Of a DNA stretch of 32,799 bases, positions 1 to 7,728 are shown piece by piece. Every line of letters begins with the position of its first letter. Position 1 is the first letter of the stretch. The position numbers and the translations under genes are program-made. Origin of the DNA: a virus; the IMG/VR virus record IMGVR_UViG_3300021964_000275, positions 1 to 32,799 of that record; one strand, given 5' to 3'. The notes under the pieces were generated by a model, which had not been told where the DNA came from, ran no database searches, and saw only the letters and a list, made by a program, of their open reading frames with translations.

Positions 1-158
1 GGGGTCAAAAAGTGGCCATAGTATATTGCGAGGTGTCCCACACTCACATGATAGTTAAAAAAGGCTCGAAGCAATTCAGAAATATTTTTTTTAGCCAGAG
101 GTGCGTTTAATGTGTATTGGTGGAAGTACAACTCCTATTGCTCCTGTTGCTCAAACAG
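1..158. repeat. left copy of terminal direct repeat
   Basis: Bases 1-158 match 32642-32799 at every position except 127 (T here, C at 32768). The difference is synonymous (both Ser codons) in the gene that starts at 110. The repeat shows that the sequence closes on itself. It may be a physical terminal repeat or an assembly overlap; the single mismatch argues against a simple k-mer overlap. Confidence 0.95.
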
Positions 159-385
159 CTTATCGGGATACAAGTAAAGACCCTATTGTGAGCAACTTTC
201 CTTTGAATGAGGCTCAGAAGGCTGAGAACAGACGCAGGGCGGCTGCAAAGAACAAGGCGAAGTCATTGGTAAGGTTTGGCAATGATGATAATCAGACTGG
301 TTCTGGCGTGACGTTTAGTGGCACAGTTCCTTCTGGGCGTTCTTTCAATACTGAACAAGCAACTGGATTTGGGATGGACTTATGA
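110..385 (+). CDS. small phage protein with MC-x-G start, 91 aa
   Basis: Function unknown. I chose ATG 110 over GTG 101 because AGAGGT lies just upstream at correct spacing. The protein starts MCIGGSTTP, has a Lys/Arg/Ala-rich middle (about residues 38-52) and a Gly/Ser-rich C terminus ending in FGMDL. Another small protein at 3208 also starts MC-x-G and has a basic middle and glycine-rich end; such proteins are common beside packaging and head genes in marine podoviruses and faintly recall T7 gp7.3. It is the first gene after terS across the junction and shares ATGA with the next gene. It contains the only GCTGC seen in the genome (242-246). Confidence 0.8.
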   Translation: MCIGGSTTPIAPVAQTAYRDTSKDPIVSNFPLNEAQKAENRRRAAAKNKAKSLVRFGNDDNQTGSGVTFSGTVPSGRSFNTEQATGFGMDL

Positions 386-723
386 GAACACCAGCATGGA
401 CTCGCAAAGCAGGGAAGAATCCAAAGGGCGGCCTCAATGCGGCTGGTCGAGCATCGTACAACAGACAGACTGGTGGGAATCTGAAAGCACCAGTGAAGGG
501 TGCGGCAGATACCCCAGAGAAGTTAAGGCGGAAGGGAAGCTTTCTAACACGCATGGGGTCAGCGAAGGGGCCTCTGAAGGACGAGAAGGGTCGTCCTACC
601 CGATTGAAGAAATCATTGGTCGCATGGGGTCACTCTGGTGACAAGGCCAGTGCAGTAGCCAAAGGCAGACGCTTATTGGCTAGGTATCAAGCGCAAAAGA
701 AAAGGAAGAATAGAAATGCCTAA
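382..723 (+). CDS. basic DUF6321-like phage protein, 113 aa
   Basis: Very Lys/Arg-rich, with the N-terminal pattern PAWTRKAGKNPKGGLNAAGR followed by ASYNRQTGGNLKAPVK. From memory this matches a protein family frequent in marine phages (DUF6321-type); its function is not known. The start codon lies in ATGA shared with the stop of the upstream gene, so translation is probably coupled. The high positive charge and the place beside the terminase genes would suit nucleic acid or virion association, but that is inference. Confidence 0.8.
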   Translation: MRTPAWTRKAGKNPKGGLNAAGRASYNRQTGGNLKAPVKGAADTPEKLRRKGSFLTRMGSAKGPLKDEKGRPTRLKKSLVAWGHSGDKASAVAKGRRLLARYQAQKKRKNRNA

Positions 724-862
724 CGTAGCTGGGAAGAAGTATCCATACACTCCTGCTGGTAAGAAAGCCGCAAAGAAAGCTAAATCATTGTTGACTGCCA
801 AGCAGAAAACATTACCAGACGCTATTCAAAGAGCGATTATGAAGAAGAAGAACAATGCCTAA
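716..862 (+). CDS. tiny basic phage protein, 48 aa
   Basis: Begins MPNVAGKKYPYTPAGKKAAK and ends with a Lys/Asn-rich tail (KKKNNA). ATG 716 lies inside the end of the upstream gene, with AGGAAG ahead of it as ribosome-binding site; the stop at 860-862 overlaps the start of the next gene at 855. I recognise this as a recurrent tiny protein of marine podoviruses, function unknown. Size, charge and tight overlaps on both sides support a real gene. Confidence 0.72.
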   Translation: MPNVAGKKYPYTPAGKKAAKKAKSLLTAKQKTLPDAIQRAIMKKKNNA

Positions 863-1118
863 GTATCAGTTTAGAGATGGCACACCTTATGATGGCCCTA
901 TTATAACTTTACCAGATGGGCGTATTCTTTCTGGTTTAACTTATACAACAGAGTCTAAACGTCTTGTGGAGATAAAAGATGGCGGTGAATCAAGCAGGGA
1001 ATTACACCAAACCAGCGTTAAGGAAAAGATTGTTCAACCAAGTAAAGGCAGAAGCAAAGGGCGGAAAAAGCGGCCAGTGGTCAGCAAGAAAAGCGCAAAG
1101 ACTAGCCCTGCTTTATAA
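855..1118 (+). CDS. small phage protein, 87 aa
   Basis: The N-terminal 40 residues (PKYQFRDGTPYDGP, then LPDGRILSGLTYTTESKRL) look like a small beta-structured domain seen in other marine phage proteins; the C-terminal half is Lys/Ser-rich and probably disordered. Function unknown. The start overlaps the previous gene by 8 bp. Its last 140 bases are shared in another frame with the 55-aa gene that starts at 979, so the conserved N-terminal part is unique while the basic tail is double-coded. Confidence 0.7.
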   Translation: MPKYQFRDGTPYDGPIITLPDGRILSGLTYTTESKRLVEIKDGGESSRELHQTSVKEKIVQPSKGRSKGRKKRPVVSKKSAKTSPAL

Positions 1119-1146
1119 AAAAGCTGGCGGTGGATATACAAACTGA
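979..1146 (+). CDS. 55-aa basic protein overlapping its neighbour
   Basis: ATG 979 follows GGAG at 968-971 with 7-base spacing, and the frame runs to TGA 1144-1146. The product begins MAVNQAGNYTKPALRKRLFN and ends YKKAGGGYTN, with GQWSARKAQ between. This is a pattern I recognise from many small marine phage proteins, which makes this frame convincing even though most of it overlaps the gene at 855-1118. Its stop overlaps the next start as TGATG. Function unknown; strongly basic. Confidence 0.75.
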   Translation: MAVNQAGNYTKPALRKRLFNQVKAEAKGGKSGQWSARKAQRLALLYKKAGGGYTN

Positions 1147-1397
1147 TGGCACTTGCACCTTCACAGAAATCATTAAGAGCATGGACTCGCCAGAAGTGGC
1201 GTACTAAATCAGGCAAGCCTAGCACACAAGGCTCTAAAGCTACTGGTGAGCGTTACTTGCCAGAGGCCGCTATCAAGGCTATGTCTAGTGAAGAATACGC
1301 TAGAACAACTAAAGCAAAGAGGGCGGCTTTGCGTAAAGGCAAACAATTCAGCAAACAACCAAAGAAGATTGCTGAAAAGGCCGCAAGATACAGATGA
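1146..1397 (+). CDS. DUF5872-like basic protein, 83 aa
   Basis: Pattern SLRAWTRQKWRTKSGKPSTQ, then ATGERYLPEAAIKA and a Lys/Arg-rich end (GKQFSKQPKKIAEKAARYR). This matches what I know of the DUF5872 family, found in phages and some large DNA viruses, function unknown. The start is coupled to the previous gene by TGATG and the stop to the next by ATGA. It completes a run of small positively charged proteins between terS and terL. Confidence 0.78.
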   Translation: MALAPSQKSLRAWTRQKWRTKSGKPSTQGSKATGERYLPEAAIKAMSSEEYARTTKAKRAALRKGKQFSKQPKKIAEKAARYR

Positions 1398-1588
1398 GTT
1401 TTTTACACACATTAAAGCCACAAGAACGTCACATATTACGCACGATTGTTAAGAAAGTGCATTTAGCGCATCATCCAGAACAATTCTGCACCGACCATGA
1501 GGCTGACAAAGTTATAGCAACTATTGGCCCTGAGGTTGTAGAACGCATGATTAAGTTTGGGGTAGATAGAAAAGTTGACCAGCTTTAA
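1394..1588 (+). CDS. small protein before terL, 64 aa
   Basis: Begins MSFLHTLKPQERHILRTIVK and contains HEADKVIATIGPEVVERMIKFG, an acidic/helical and not especially basic product unlike its neighbours. A similar short protein precedes terL in other marine podoviruses; function unknown. The start shares ATGA with the upstream stop, and its last 14 bases overlap the TTG start of terL. Confidence 0.72.
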   Translation: MSFLHTLKPQERHILRTIVKKVHLAHHPEQFCTDHEADKVIATIGPEVVERMIKFGVDRKVDQL

Positions 1589-3095
1589 TTACAAACCTGA
1601 TGGCGATGTCTTAAAAGCCTTTATGAAGGATGACACATTCTTTCGTGGCATAAGAGGTCCAGTTGGGTCTGGTAAATCAGTTGGTTGTTGTGTAGAAGTA
1701 TTTAGACGAGCATTACAACAGAAGCCGAATAAAGATGGTATTAGGCGTAGTCGTTGGGCGATTATTAGAAACACAAACCCCCAACTCAGAACGACAACAA
1801 TTAAGACATGGCTTGACTGGTTTCCAGAAGACCAGTGGGGTAAGTTCATGTGGTCTGTTCCTTATACGCATCTTATTAAGCAAGCGGACTTGGAACTGGA
1901 AGTTATCTTTCTTGCGCTTGATAGGCCAGAGGACGTTAAGAAACTGCTATCTTTGGAACTTACTGGCATCTGGATTAACGAAGCTAGAGAAGTACCGAAA
2001 AGCATAATAGATGCTTGTACAATGCGTGTGGGCCGATTCCCTTCCATGCGTGATGGTGGGCCATCATGGTCAGGTGTTATTGCTGATACCAATGCACCAG
2101 AAGAAGACCATTGGTGGCCTATCATGTCTGGTGAAGTTCCTATTCCTGATCACATACCGCATGAGCAAGCAAGGATGCTTGTAAAGCCCGACAACTGGTC
2201 GTTCTATGTTCAGCCTTCTGGTATGAAAGAAGTGCATAACGAAGAAGGTTCTGTAGAAGACTATGAGCCAAATGAGTTAGCTGAAAACTCAACTAACATG
2301 CTTAAAACATATTATCCTAATCTTATTAGAGGCAAGACAAAAAGCTGGATTGATGTTTATGTAATGAATCGACTTGGCTCTATACAGGAGGGCAAGCCAG
2401 TGTATCCATCATTTGTGAGCGAAACTCATGTAGCAAAAGAAGAAATACCCATTGCTGATGGTGTGCCTTTGTACATTGGCATTGACTTTGGCCTTACTCC
2501 TGCGGCTGTGTTTGGGCAAAAGGTTCGTGGCAGATGGTTTATTCAAGCTGAAATTGTTGCGATTGATATGGGCATTGTTCGATTTGCAGAAATGTTGCGC
2601 CAAGAAATAGCTACACGCTTTGGCAATCTGGAAGTGCATATCTTTGGCGACCCTGCTGGTGACTTTCGTGCGCAAACAGATGAATCTACACCTTTCCAAA
2701 TTCTTAGGGGTGCAGGGCTTCGTGCTATACCAGCACCCTCAAACTCTGTTGACTTACGCTTAGAAAGTGTATCAACATCATTAAATAAAATGGTAGATGG
2801 TAAACCAGCTTTCTTAGTAGATAGAAGATGCCCAACACTTATCAAAGGTTTTGAAGGTGGGTATCAATATAAACGTATGGAGGTATCAGGCGAAAGATAC
2901 GCTGACAAGCCTGATAAAAATATGTATTCACATATACATGATGCGCTTCAATACTTAATGTTGGGTGCTGGCGAGGGAAGACAGTTAATAAGTGGGCAAA
3001 AACCAGTTCATGCCTTTAATGCAAGAAAAGATTTTGATGTGTTTGCAAGAAAGCCTAAACAGCAGAAACGTCAAGGTTTGTGGGCAAGAATGTAA
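1575..3095 (+). CDS. terL: terminase large subunit (packaging ATPase/nuclease)
   Basis: Packages DNA into proheads. The ATPase half has Walker A GPVGSGKS (residues 28-35) and a Walker B-like GIWINEARE (about 132-140). The RNase H-like nuclease half has the acidic motifs YIGIDFG (about 300), FGDPAGDFR (about 358) and HIHDALQYL (about 454). At 506 aa the length is normal for podovirus terminases. The frame is closed by TAG at 1563-1565, so the only start that keeps the usual N terminus is TTG 1575, which overlaps the upstream gene by 14 bases; ATG 1623 is the next choice. No strong ribosome-binding site is visible, so coupling is likely. Confidence 0.95.
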   Translation: MTSFNYKPDGDVLKAFMKDDTFFRGIRGPVGSGKSVGCCVEVFRRALQQKPNKDGIRRSRWAIIRNTNPQLRTTTIKTWLDWFPEDQWGKFMWSVPYTHLIKQADLELEVIFLALDRPEDVKKLLSLELTGIWINEAREVPKSIIDACTMRVGRFPSMRDGGPSWSGVIADTNAPEEDHWWPIMSGEVPIPDHIPHEQARMLVKPDNWSFYVQPSGMKEVHNEEGSVEDYEPNELAENSTNMLKTYYPNLIRGKTKSWIDVYVMNRLGSIQEGKPVYPSFVSETHVAKEEIPIADGVPLYIGIDFGLTPAAVFGQKVRGRWFIQAEIVAIDMGIVRFAEMLRQEIATRFGNLEVHIFGDPAGDFRAQTDESTPFQILRGAGLRAIPAPSNSVDLRLESVSTSLNKMVDGKPAFLVDRRCPTLIKGFEGGYQYKRMEVSGERYADKPDKNMYSHIHDALQYLMLGAGEGRQLISGQKPVHAFNARKDFDVFARKPKQQKRQGLWARM

Positions 3096-3142
3096 AATAT
3101 ACCATTATACCATCCCTTAGGGGTATGAATATTAGTATATTT

Positions 3143-3166
3143 GTTTTGTGCGTTGCATAGTGCGAC
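3143..3166 (+). promoter_or_regulatory. late promoter-like element A with palindrome
   Basis: In the 112-bp gap between terL and the gene at 3208. It contains TTTTGTGCGTTGC (3144-3156), nearly identical to 6434-6446 and related to 17257-17269 and 32187-32199. The palindrome GTTGC-ATAGT-GCGAC (3152-3166) overlaps a possible -35 TTGCAT (3153-3158). The -10 is poor (TTTAGG after 16 bases), so an activator or a host-specific factor may be involved. A weak CCC/GGG hairpin (about 3107-3126) just upstream could partly end terL transcripts. Confidence 0.55.
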
Positions 3167-3207
3167 TAATTATGTTTAGGAATAATAAAATACAAAGGAG
3201 TTAAATT

Positions 3208-3435
3208 ATGTGTGCAGGGCCATTAAAACCTAGAAGACCATCAGCCCCTCCTCCTCCAGACCCAGCAGTTGAAGCGCAACAGGCGGAGCAAAAGGCTAAA
3301 GAAACAAGTCGTGCAAAAGAGCGTAAGCAAGAAGCTCTTTCTGAAACTATACAAAGACGCAAGGGTGGCAGAGGTCGTAGGTCGCTTATTACTGGTAGCA
3401 CTGGCGGCATGGGCTTTTATAACGAGTATCTATAA
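3208..3435 (+). CDS. small MC-x-G protein before the connector, 75 aa
   Basis: Starts MCAGPLKPRRPSAPPPPDP, with a Pro-rich stretch, a Gln/Glu/Lys helical middle and the C terminus RGRRSLITGSTGGMGFYNEY. The (K/R)(K/R)SL...GG ending is shared by many small podovirus proteins and resembles the end of T7 gp7.3, a tail-associated protein; the link is tentative. It has a good ribosome-binding site (AAAGGAG) and its stop overlaps the connector start (TAATG). It is the first gene after promoter-like element A. Confidence 0.8.
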   Translation: MCAGPLKPRRPSAPPPPDPAVEAQQAEQKAKETSRAKERKQEALSETIQRRKGGRGRRSLITGSTGGMGFYNEYL

Positions 3436-5024
3436 TGGTAGTACAACCAACATCTGACAGTGGCGTATATAACGCTGATAGTATATCTGCAAAGTTTCTC
3501 AAAAAATACGAAAGAGCAAAAGCTTTACGAGAAAACTTTGTTCCCTTGTTCGAGGAGTGTTACGAATATGCGTTACCTCAAAGAGAGTCTTTCTATGCTG
3601 AAACGATTGGTCAGCGCAGAGATGACAAGATATTTGACGAAACTGCGGTGGTTGGTGTCCAAGAGTTTGCTTCGAGATTACAGTCTGGTCTTGTTCCAAA
3701 TTTTGCGAGATGGGCAGATTTTAACGCTGGTAGCGAAATCCCTCCTGAGAACCGTGACGAGATTAATAATGAATTGGATGAGGTCACTGAGTATGTCTTT
3801 GAGATTATCCAAAATTCAAACTTTGGTCAGGAAGTACATGAGTCGTTTCTTGACCTAGCAGTTGGCACTGGCGTTCTGGCTGTCACTGAAGGCGATGCTG
3901 TTAATCCTGTAGTATTTTCTGCAATCCCACTCCCTCATGTTGTATTAGATACTGGTCCTGATGATAGGATTGACCATGTATTCAGAGAACGCCAGTGTCG
4001 CAACTCTGACATTCCTGTGATGTATCCAAAGGCAGAGATTAGCGATAAGCTTTCTGCCAAAATAAAAAACTACCCAGATGATAGAACAAAGGTATTAGAA
4101 GTAGTTTGTCGTGATTATAGCAAGATAAACGAAGAAGCTTATATGTTCTATGCGATTGAAACAGATACAAAGAGCATAGTTAAAGCAGAAAACTATAGTG
4201 GCGTTGGCTCTAATCCGTTTGTTTGTTTCCGTTGGTCTAAGTGTGCTGGTGAAATTTATGGGCGTGGTCCTTTAATTAACGCACTTAGCGCAATTAAAAC
4301 TACCAATCTTACTATTGAACTTATTCTTGAAAATGCACAGATGGCTATATCTGGCATCTATCAAATGGATGATGATGGCGTAATTAATCCTGATACAATC
4401 AACCTCGTTCCAGGAACGGTAATCCCAAAAGCGGCTGGTTCTTTAGGTTTACAGCCTGTAGCGGCGGCAGGGTCTTTCGATGTTGCTAATCTTGTTTTGT
4501 CTGATATGCGTTTGAATATTAAAAGAGCATTATACAATGATATGCTTGGCAATCCAGACAGAACACCAGCTTCCGCAACGGAAGTTGCAGAAAGAATGGC
4601 TGACCTTTCAAGGCGTATTGGCTCTGCATTTGGAAGACTGCAAGCAGAATTAGTTCAGCCTGTTCTTGCTAGAGTTGTTTACATTTTGAAAAAACAAGGT
4701 AGGATTGATTTGCCAACGCTGAATGGCAGAGAGGTCAAGGTAAAGTCGGTATCGCCTTTAGCCCAAGCCCAAGCTAATCAAGATATAACATCTGTTTCAC
4801 GTTGGTTAGAGTTGGTGCAAGGTGTATTTGGGCCTGAAGTAATGAACATTCTAATTAATTCTGAGGAAACTGCCGCCTTCTTAGCTAAGAAATTTGGCGT
4901 TCCTGATATGTTAATTAGAGATACTGAACAGCGTAAACAACTTGTTCAAATGGCACAGCAGTATGCACAGCAACAACAGATGCAACAGCAACAGCCGATG
5001 GAGCAAATGTTTGGCCAAAACTAA
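3435..5024 (+). CDS. head-tail connector (portal) protein
   Basis: 529 aa, the size of T7 gp8-type portals (about 535). The N terminus (KFLKKYERAKALRENFVPLFEECYEYALPQ) and the following SRLQSGLVPNFARW are typical of the Head-tail_con family. It forms the dodecameric ring through which terminase loads DNA and to which the tail tube attaches. The C terminus is Gln/Met-rich and probably disordered. The start is coupled to the upstream gene by TAATG. The last 14 bases overlap the next gene. Confidence 0.95.
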   Translation: MVVQPTSDSGVYNADSISAKFLKKYERAKALRENFVPLFEECYEYALPQRESFYAETIGQRRDDKIFDETAVVGVQEFASRLQSGLVPNFARWADFNAGSEIPPENRDEINNELDEVTEYVFEIIQNSNFGQEVHESFLDLAVGTGVLAVTEGDAVNPVVFSAIPLPHVVLDTGPDDRIDHVFRERQCRNSDIPVMYPKAEISDKLSAKIKNYPDDRTKVLEVVCRDYSKINEEAYMFYAIETDTKSIVKAENYSGVGSNPFVCFRWSKCAGEIYGRGPLINALSAIKTTNLTIELILENAQMAISGIYQMDDDGVINPDTINLVPGTVIPKAAGSLGLQPVAAAGSFDVANLVLSDMRLNIKRALYNDMLGNPDRTPASATEVAERMADLSRRIGSAFGRLQAELVQPVLARVVYILKKQGRIDLPTLNGREVKVKSVSPLAQAQANQDITSVSRWLELVQGVFGPEVMNILINSEETAAFLAKKFGVPDMLIRDTEQRKQLVQMAQQYAQQQQMQQQQPMEQMFGQN

Positions 5025-5277
5025 TGCCTACTTAGGTGTTGACGGATTTCACCGCCAAAAGAGTGAAGACGCAAAAATAAGTTTAGATATTGCAAGCCTA
5101 TTCAGTACAGAGAACGGTAAGTCTGTACTTAGGTATTTGCGTTCCATAACAATCGAATCAGTGCATGGTGCGGCAGTCGGCAACGATGAGTTACGCCATG
5201 CAGAAGGCCAGCGATATATTGTTGGCCTCATTGAAGCTAGAATTAGACACGCACATAGGGTGAAAGAAAATGAGTGA
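5011..5277 (+). CDS. Bbp19-like small phage protein, 88 aa
   Basis: Contains the pattern DIASLFSTENGKSVLRYL...DELRHAEGQRYIVGLI, which fits the Bbp19-type family found between portal and scaffold genes in podoviruses; function unknown. I chose TTG 5011 because GGAG (5000-5003) precedes it by 7 bases and gives MAKTNAYLG; TTG 4942 and ATG 4963 would add a low-complexity end translated from the portal's Gln-rich tail. The stop overlaps the scaffold gene by 8 bases. Confidence 0.75.
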   Translation: MAKTNAYLGVDGFHRQKSEDAKISLDIASLFSTENGKSVLRYLRSITIESVHGAAVGNDELRHAEGQRYIVGLIEARIRHAHRVKENE

Positions 5278-5989
5278 AGAAACACAAGAGATAGTCACTG
5301 AAGGTGGTAATCCAATGCTAGAGCCAGATGCTCCTGTAGAGCGTCCTGAATGGCTACCTGAAAAGTTTAAGTCTGCTGAAGATTTGGCAACCGCTTATTC
5401 ATCATTAGAAGGTAAGCTTGGTCAGAAAGAAGAAGAATATAGAGATAGCTTCTTAAAAGAAATGGAAGAACAGGCTTATGCTAATCGTCCTGCTTCTGCT
5501 GGTGACTATGAGTTGCCAGAAGGTATTGACCAAGAACTAGCTACAGATAATGAATTACTAGATTGGTGGTCAAAGACTTCTTTTGAAAATGGCTACAGCC
5601 AAGAAGAATTTTCAGAAGGCATTAATATGTATCTCAATGCTATTAATGCTGATGTTCCTGATTATGATGAGGAGTTATCTAGGCTTGGTGATAATGCTAA
5701 TGCTAGAACAGAAGCAGTAAGTTTGTTTGCTAATCAATTCTTTCCAGAAGAACAGCTTGGCGCAATAGAGCGTATGTGTGAAACTGCTGATGGCGTTATG
5801 GCTTTGGAAACTATAATGAACGCTATGAAACAAACAGGGCCAAGTGTTGATGGCACTCCTGCTGGCGTTCTTAATGAAAAAGCTTTGCAACAAATGATGA
5901 ATGACCCACGCTACCATGATCCTGCAAGGCGTGATGAAAACTTCGTAAAGCAAGTAGAATCTGGATTCCAAAGACTCTATGGCAGATGA
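5270..5989 (+). CDS. capsid assembly scaffolding protein
   Basis: 239 aa, acidic and helical. The N-terminal PEWLPEKFKSAEDLATAYSS followed by LEGKLG is typical of T7 gp9-like scaffolds. It directs capsid protein assembly around the connector and leaves before or during packaging. It sits between connector and capsid genes as expected. The basic, helical C-terminal end (PARRDENFVKQVESGFQRLYGR) would be the capsid-binding part by analogy. Confidence 0.9.
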   Translation: MSEETQEIVTEGGNPMLEPDAPVERPEWLPEKFKSAEDLATAYSSLEGKLGQKEEEYRDSFLKEMEEQAYANRPASAGDYELPEGIDQELATDNELLDWWSKTSFENGYSQEEFSEGINMYLNAINADVPDYDEELSRLGDNANARTEAVSLFANQFFPEEQLGAIERMCETADGVMALETIMNAMKQTGPSVDGTPAGVLNEKALQQMMNDPRYHDPARRDENFVKQVESGFQRLYGR

Positions 5990-6500
5990 ACTGATGCGAG
6001 TAGGACGGCTCTCGCTTGTTAAAAGCCGTCCAGAACATGCTGAAGCTATAGCAGATAGTTTGCGGTTCTTTGACAAAAGAGAATGTATGATATGGGGCTT
6101 TACGCCACTTGAGGCTCTTACAGAGCCTTTTGCTATAGATGGTGCAAGGAATTATACAATACGTTTTGACAAACGTGCTATTGCTATGTGCGGTATAGTG
6201 CCTACAGAAGACAACCAAGCGAGAGTTTGGATGTTAGGTACTGGTGCTATCAATAACAACTTTAGGCCATTCCTGCGTGGCTGTAGGGGCGTTATAGATA
6301 TATTGCAGGGTGACTTAGATAGCATCGAAAACTTTGTTCCTGTAGACCATCACGAAACAATTATGTGGTTAAGCTGGTGTGGTTTTGTTTTTGATGACAA
6401 AACATATGAAATGAATGGCCATATGATGATGCGTTTTGTGCGTTGCAGAGAGCGACAAAATAATGTTTATTACTTAAATCAACGGCCTGTAATGCACTGA
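5979..6500 (+). CDS. GNAT-fold, internal virion protein A-like
   Basis: 173 aa with an acetyltransferase-like layout: AIAMCGIVPTEDNQARVWML, then GTGAINNNFRPFLRG and a late HHETIMWLSWCGFVFDD. The best match by pattern is the DUF2833 family of T7 gp13 (internal virion protein A), with a GNAT-type fold and no proven catalytic activity. In T7 this gene lies after the tail genes; here it sits between scaffold and capsid. Its 3' end carries promoter-like element B, so the C-terminal codons are also regulatory DNA. It overlaps the scaffold by 11 bases. Confidence 0.72.
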   Translation: MADELMRVGRLSLVKSRPEHAEAIADSLRFFDKRECMIWGFTPLEALTEPFAIDGARNYTIRFDKRAIAMCGIVPTEDNQARVWMLGTGAINNNFRPFLRGCRGVIDILQGDLDSIENFVPVDHHETIMWLSWCGFVFDDKTYEMNGHMMMRFVRCRERQNNVYYLNQRPVMH

Positions 6501-6505
6501 GCGAC
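6433..6505 (+). promoter_or_regulatory. capsid promoter-like element B with palindromes
   Basis: TTTTGTGCGTTGC at 6434-6446 repeats element A. Palindrome GTTGC-AGAGA-GCGAC is at 6442-6456, and a weaker copy, AATGC-ACTGA-GCGAC, is at 6491-6505. It lies inside the end of the gene at 5979 and 127-150 bases before the capsid start. A possible extended -10 (TGTTTATT) follows at about 6464-6471. This would allow capsid mRNA to be made separately, as in T7, but here without a phage RNA polymerase. Function is inferred from recurrence and position. Confidence 0.5.
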
Positions 6506-6582
6506 CCGAAAGGACAATCGCATTGAGGTGTTAGCGCAGACAACCGCAGAAAACTTAACAAACCTTATGAAAGGACTGTACA

Positions 6583-7395
6583 ATGGCGAATACTATTGAT
6601 GTCGCATTTATTAAACAGTTCGAGTCAGAGGTACACATGGCTTATCAGCGCATGGGTTCTAAACTGCGGAACACTGTGCGTATGGCAAACAATGTGCGTG
6701 GCTCAACTGTTCGTTTCCAGAAAATTGGTACAGGCTCTGCCTCTACTAAATCACGCAACGGCAATGTAACACCTATGGAACTTGCACACACACAAGTGGA
6801 AGCAACTATGGCTGATTACTATGCCGCAGAATACATCGACAAGTTAGATGAACTGAAGGTAAACATCAACGAGCGTCAAGCTGTAGCACAATCTGCCGCC
6901 GCCGCTCTTGGTCGTAAAACTGACGAGATTCTATACACAGCTATGGATTCTGGTGCTAACGCAACACAGATTAACTCTACTGCGGCCGCAGTGGATAAGG
7001 CAGACCTATTAACTCTATTTGAGACATTTGGTTCTGCTAACATCCCTGAGGACGGTGGACGTTATCTTGCAATGCATCCTGCTGGCTATGCTGACCTATT
7101 CGCAATCAATGAATTTGCTTCAAGTGATTTCGTTGGGCCACAAAACCTACCATTTGCAGGTGGCATGACAATGAAAGAGTTTCTTGGTTTCAAGATTTTT
7201 TCAACATCAGCTATCACTGCTGGTAAGAATATCGCTTACCACACATCTGCTGTTGGCTTGGGCATTAACTCTGATGTCACAACTGAACTTAACTATGTTC
7301 CAGAAAAAGTATCACACCTTGCAACATCAATGATGTCAATGGGTGCAATCGTTATCGATGATAACGGTGTGTACGAAGTTCTGGACAATAACTAA
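6583..7395 (+). CDS. major capsid protein
   Basis: 270 aa, compact for an HK97-fold capsid protein. Features are the N-terminal helix (IKQFESEVHMAYQRMGSKLR), the RGSTVRFQKIG segment, EATMADYYAAEYIDKLDEL, and the A-domain AMHPAGYADLF. The position after the scaffold and before a decoration-like gene supports the call. It has a clear ribosome-binding site (AAAGGA) and its own upstream promoter-like element. Confidence 0.92.
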   Translation: MANTIDVAFIKQFESEVHMAYQRMGSKLRNTVRMANNVRGSTVRFQKIGTGSASTKSRNGNVTPMELAHTQVEATMADYYAAEYIDKLDELKVNINERQAVAQSAAAALGRKTDEILYTAMDSGANATQINSTAAAVDKADLLTLFETFGSANIPEDGGRYLAMHPAGYADLFAINEFASSDFVGPQNLPFAGGMTMKEFLGFKIFSTSAITAGKNIAYHTSAVGLGINSDVTTELNYVPEKVSHLATSMMSMGAIVIDDNGVYEVLDNN

Positions 7396-7409
7396 GAGGA
7401 GTTAAGATA

Positions 7410-7679
7410 ATGGCATTTTCATCATCTGGTCTAACCTTAGTTGGCGGTTCATCAGCACAGCGTTTGTGGATTTATACAAGCGCAGACGCTATTGCTGATA
7501 TTAACACTGAAGATTACTTTCTTGATGCAATCGACATGATTAACAAAAATGATGTCATGTTTATTATTTCATCAACAGGTACTACTCCAGTAGTTTCTAC
7601 TGCTTATTGTAATCAAAGTGACGGTACTAACATCGACATTATTGACGGTGTTGCTATTACAAACACCGACACTGACTAA
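7410..7679 (+). CDS. capsid decoration/head-associated protein, 89 aa
   Basis: Begins MAFSSSGLTLVGGSSAQRLW with IYTSADAIADINTEDYFLDA, a small beta-rich protein that follows the capsid gene in many phages and is usually taken as a head decoration or stabilisation protein. The role is assigned from context and family resemblance only. It sits 14 bases after the capsid stop, with GAGGAG as ribosome-binding site, and is followed directly by a strong hairpin. Confidence 0.7.
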   Translation: MAFSSSGLTLVGGSSAQRLWIYTSADAIADINTEDYFLDAIDMINKNDVMFIISSTGTTPVVSTAYCNQSDGTNIDIIDGVAITNTDTD

Positions 7680-7686
7680 AAGGATT

Positions 7687-7718
7687 GGGGAAGGTCAAGG
7701 TATTAACTTACCTTCCCC
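7687..7718 (+). terminator. strong hairpin after capsid/decoration genes
   Basis: Perfect 9-bp stem GGGGAAGGT (7687-7695) with ACCTTCCCC (7710-7718), extendable by AAG/CTT inside the loop. No U-run follows, so it may be a partial terminator, an RNA end protector or a processing site that keeps capsid mRNA above tail mRNA, as the terminator after T7 gene 10 does. It lies 11 bases before the tail tube A start, which has no visible ribosome-binding site. Confidence 0.6.
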
Positions 7719-7728
7719 ATAACTTAAC

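Noticed and set aside
3099-3130. Hairpin after terL as a rho-independent terminator
   Set aside because: The stem is short and ambiguous and no U-run follows.
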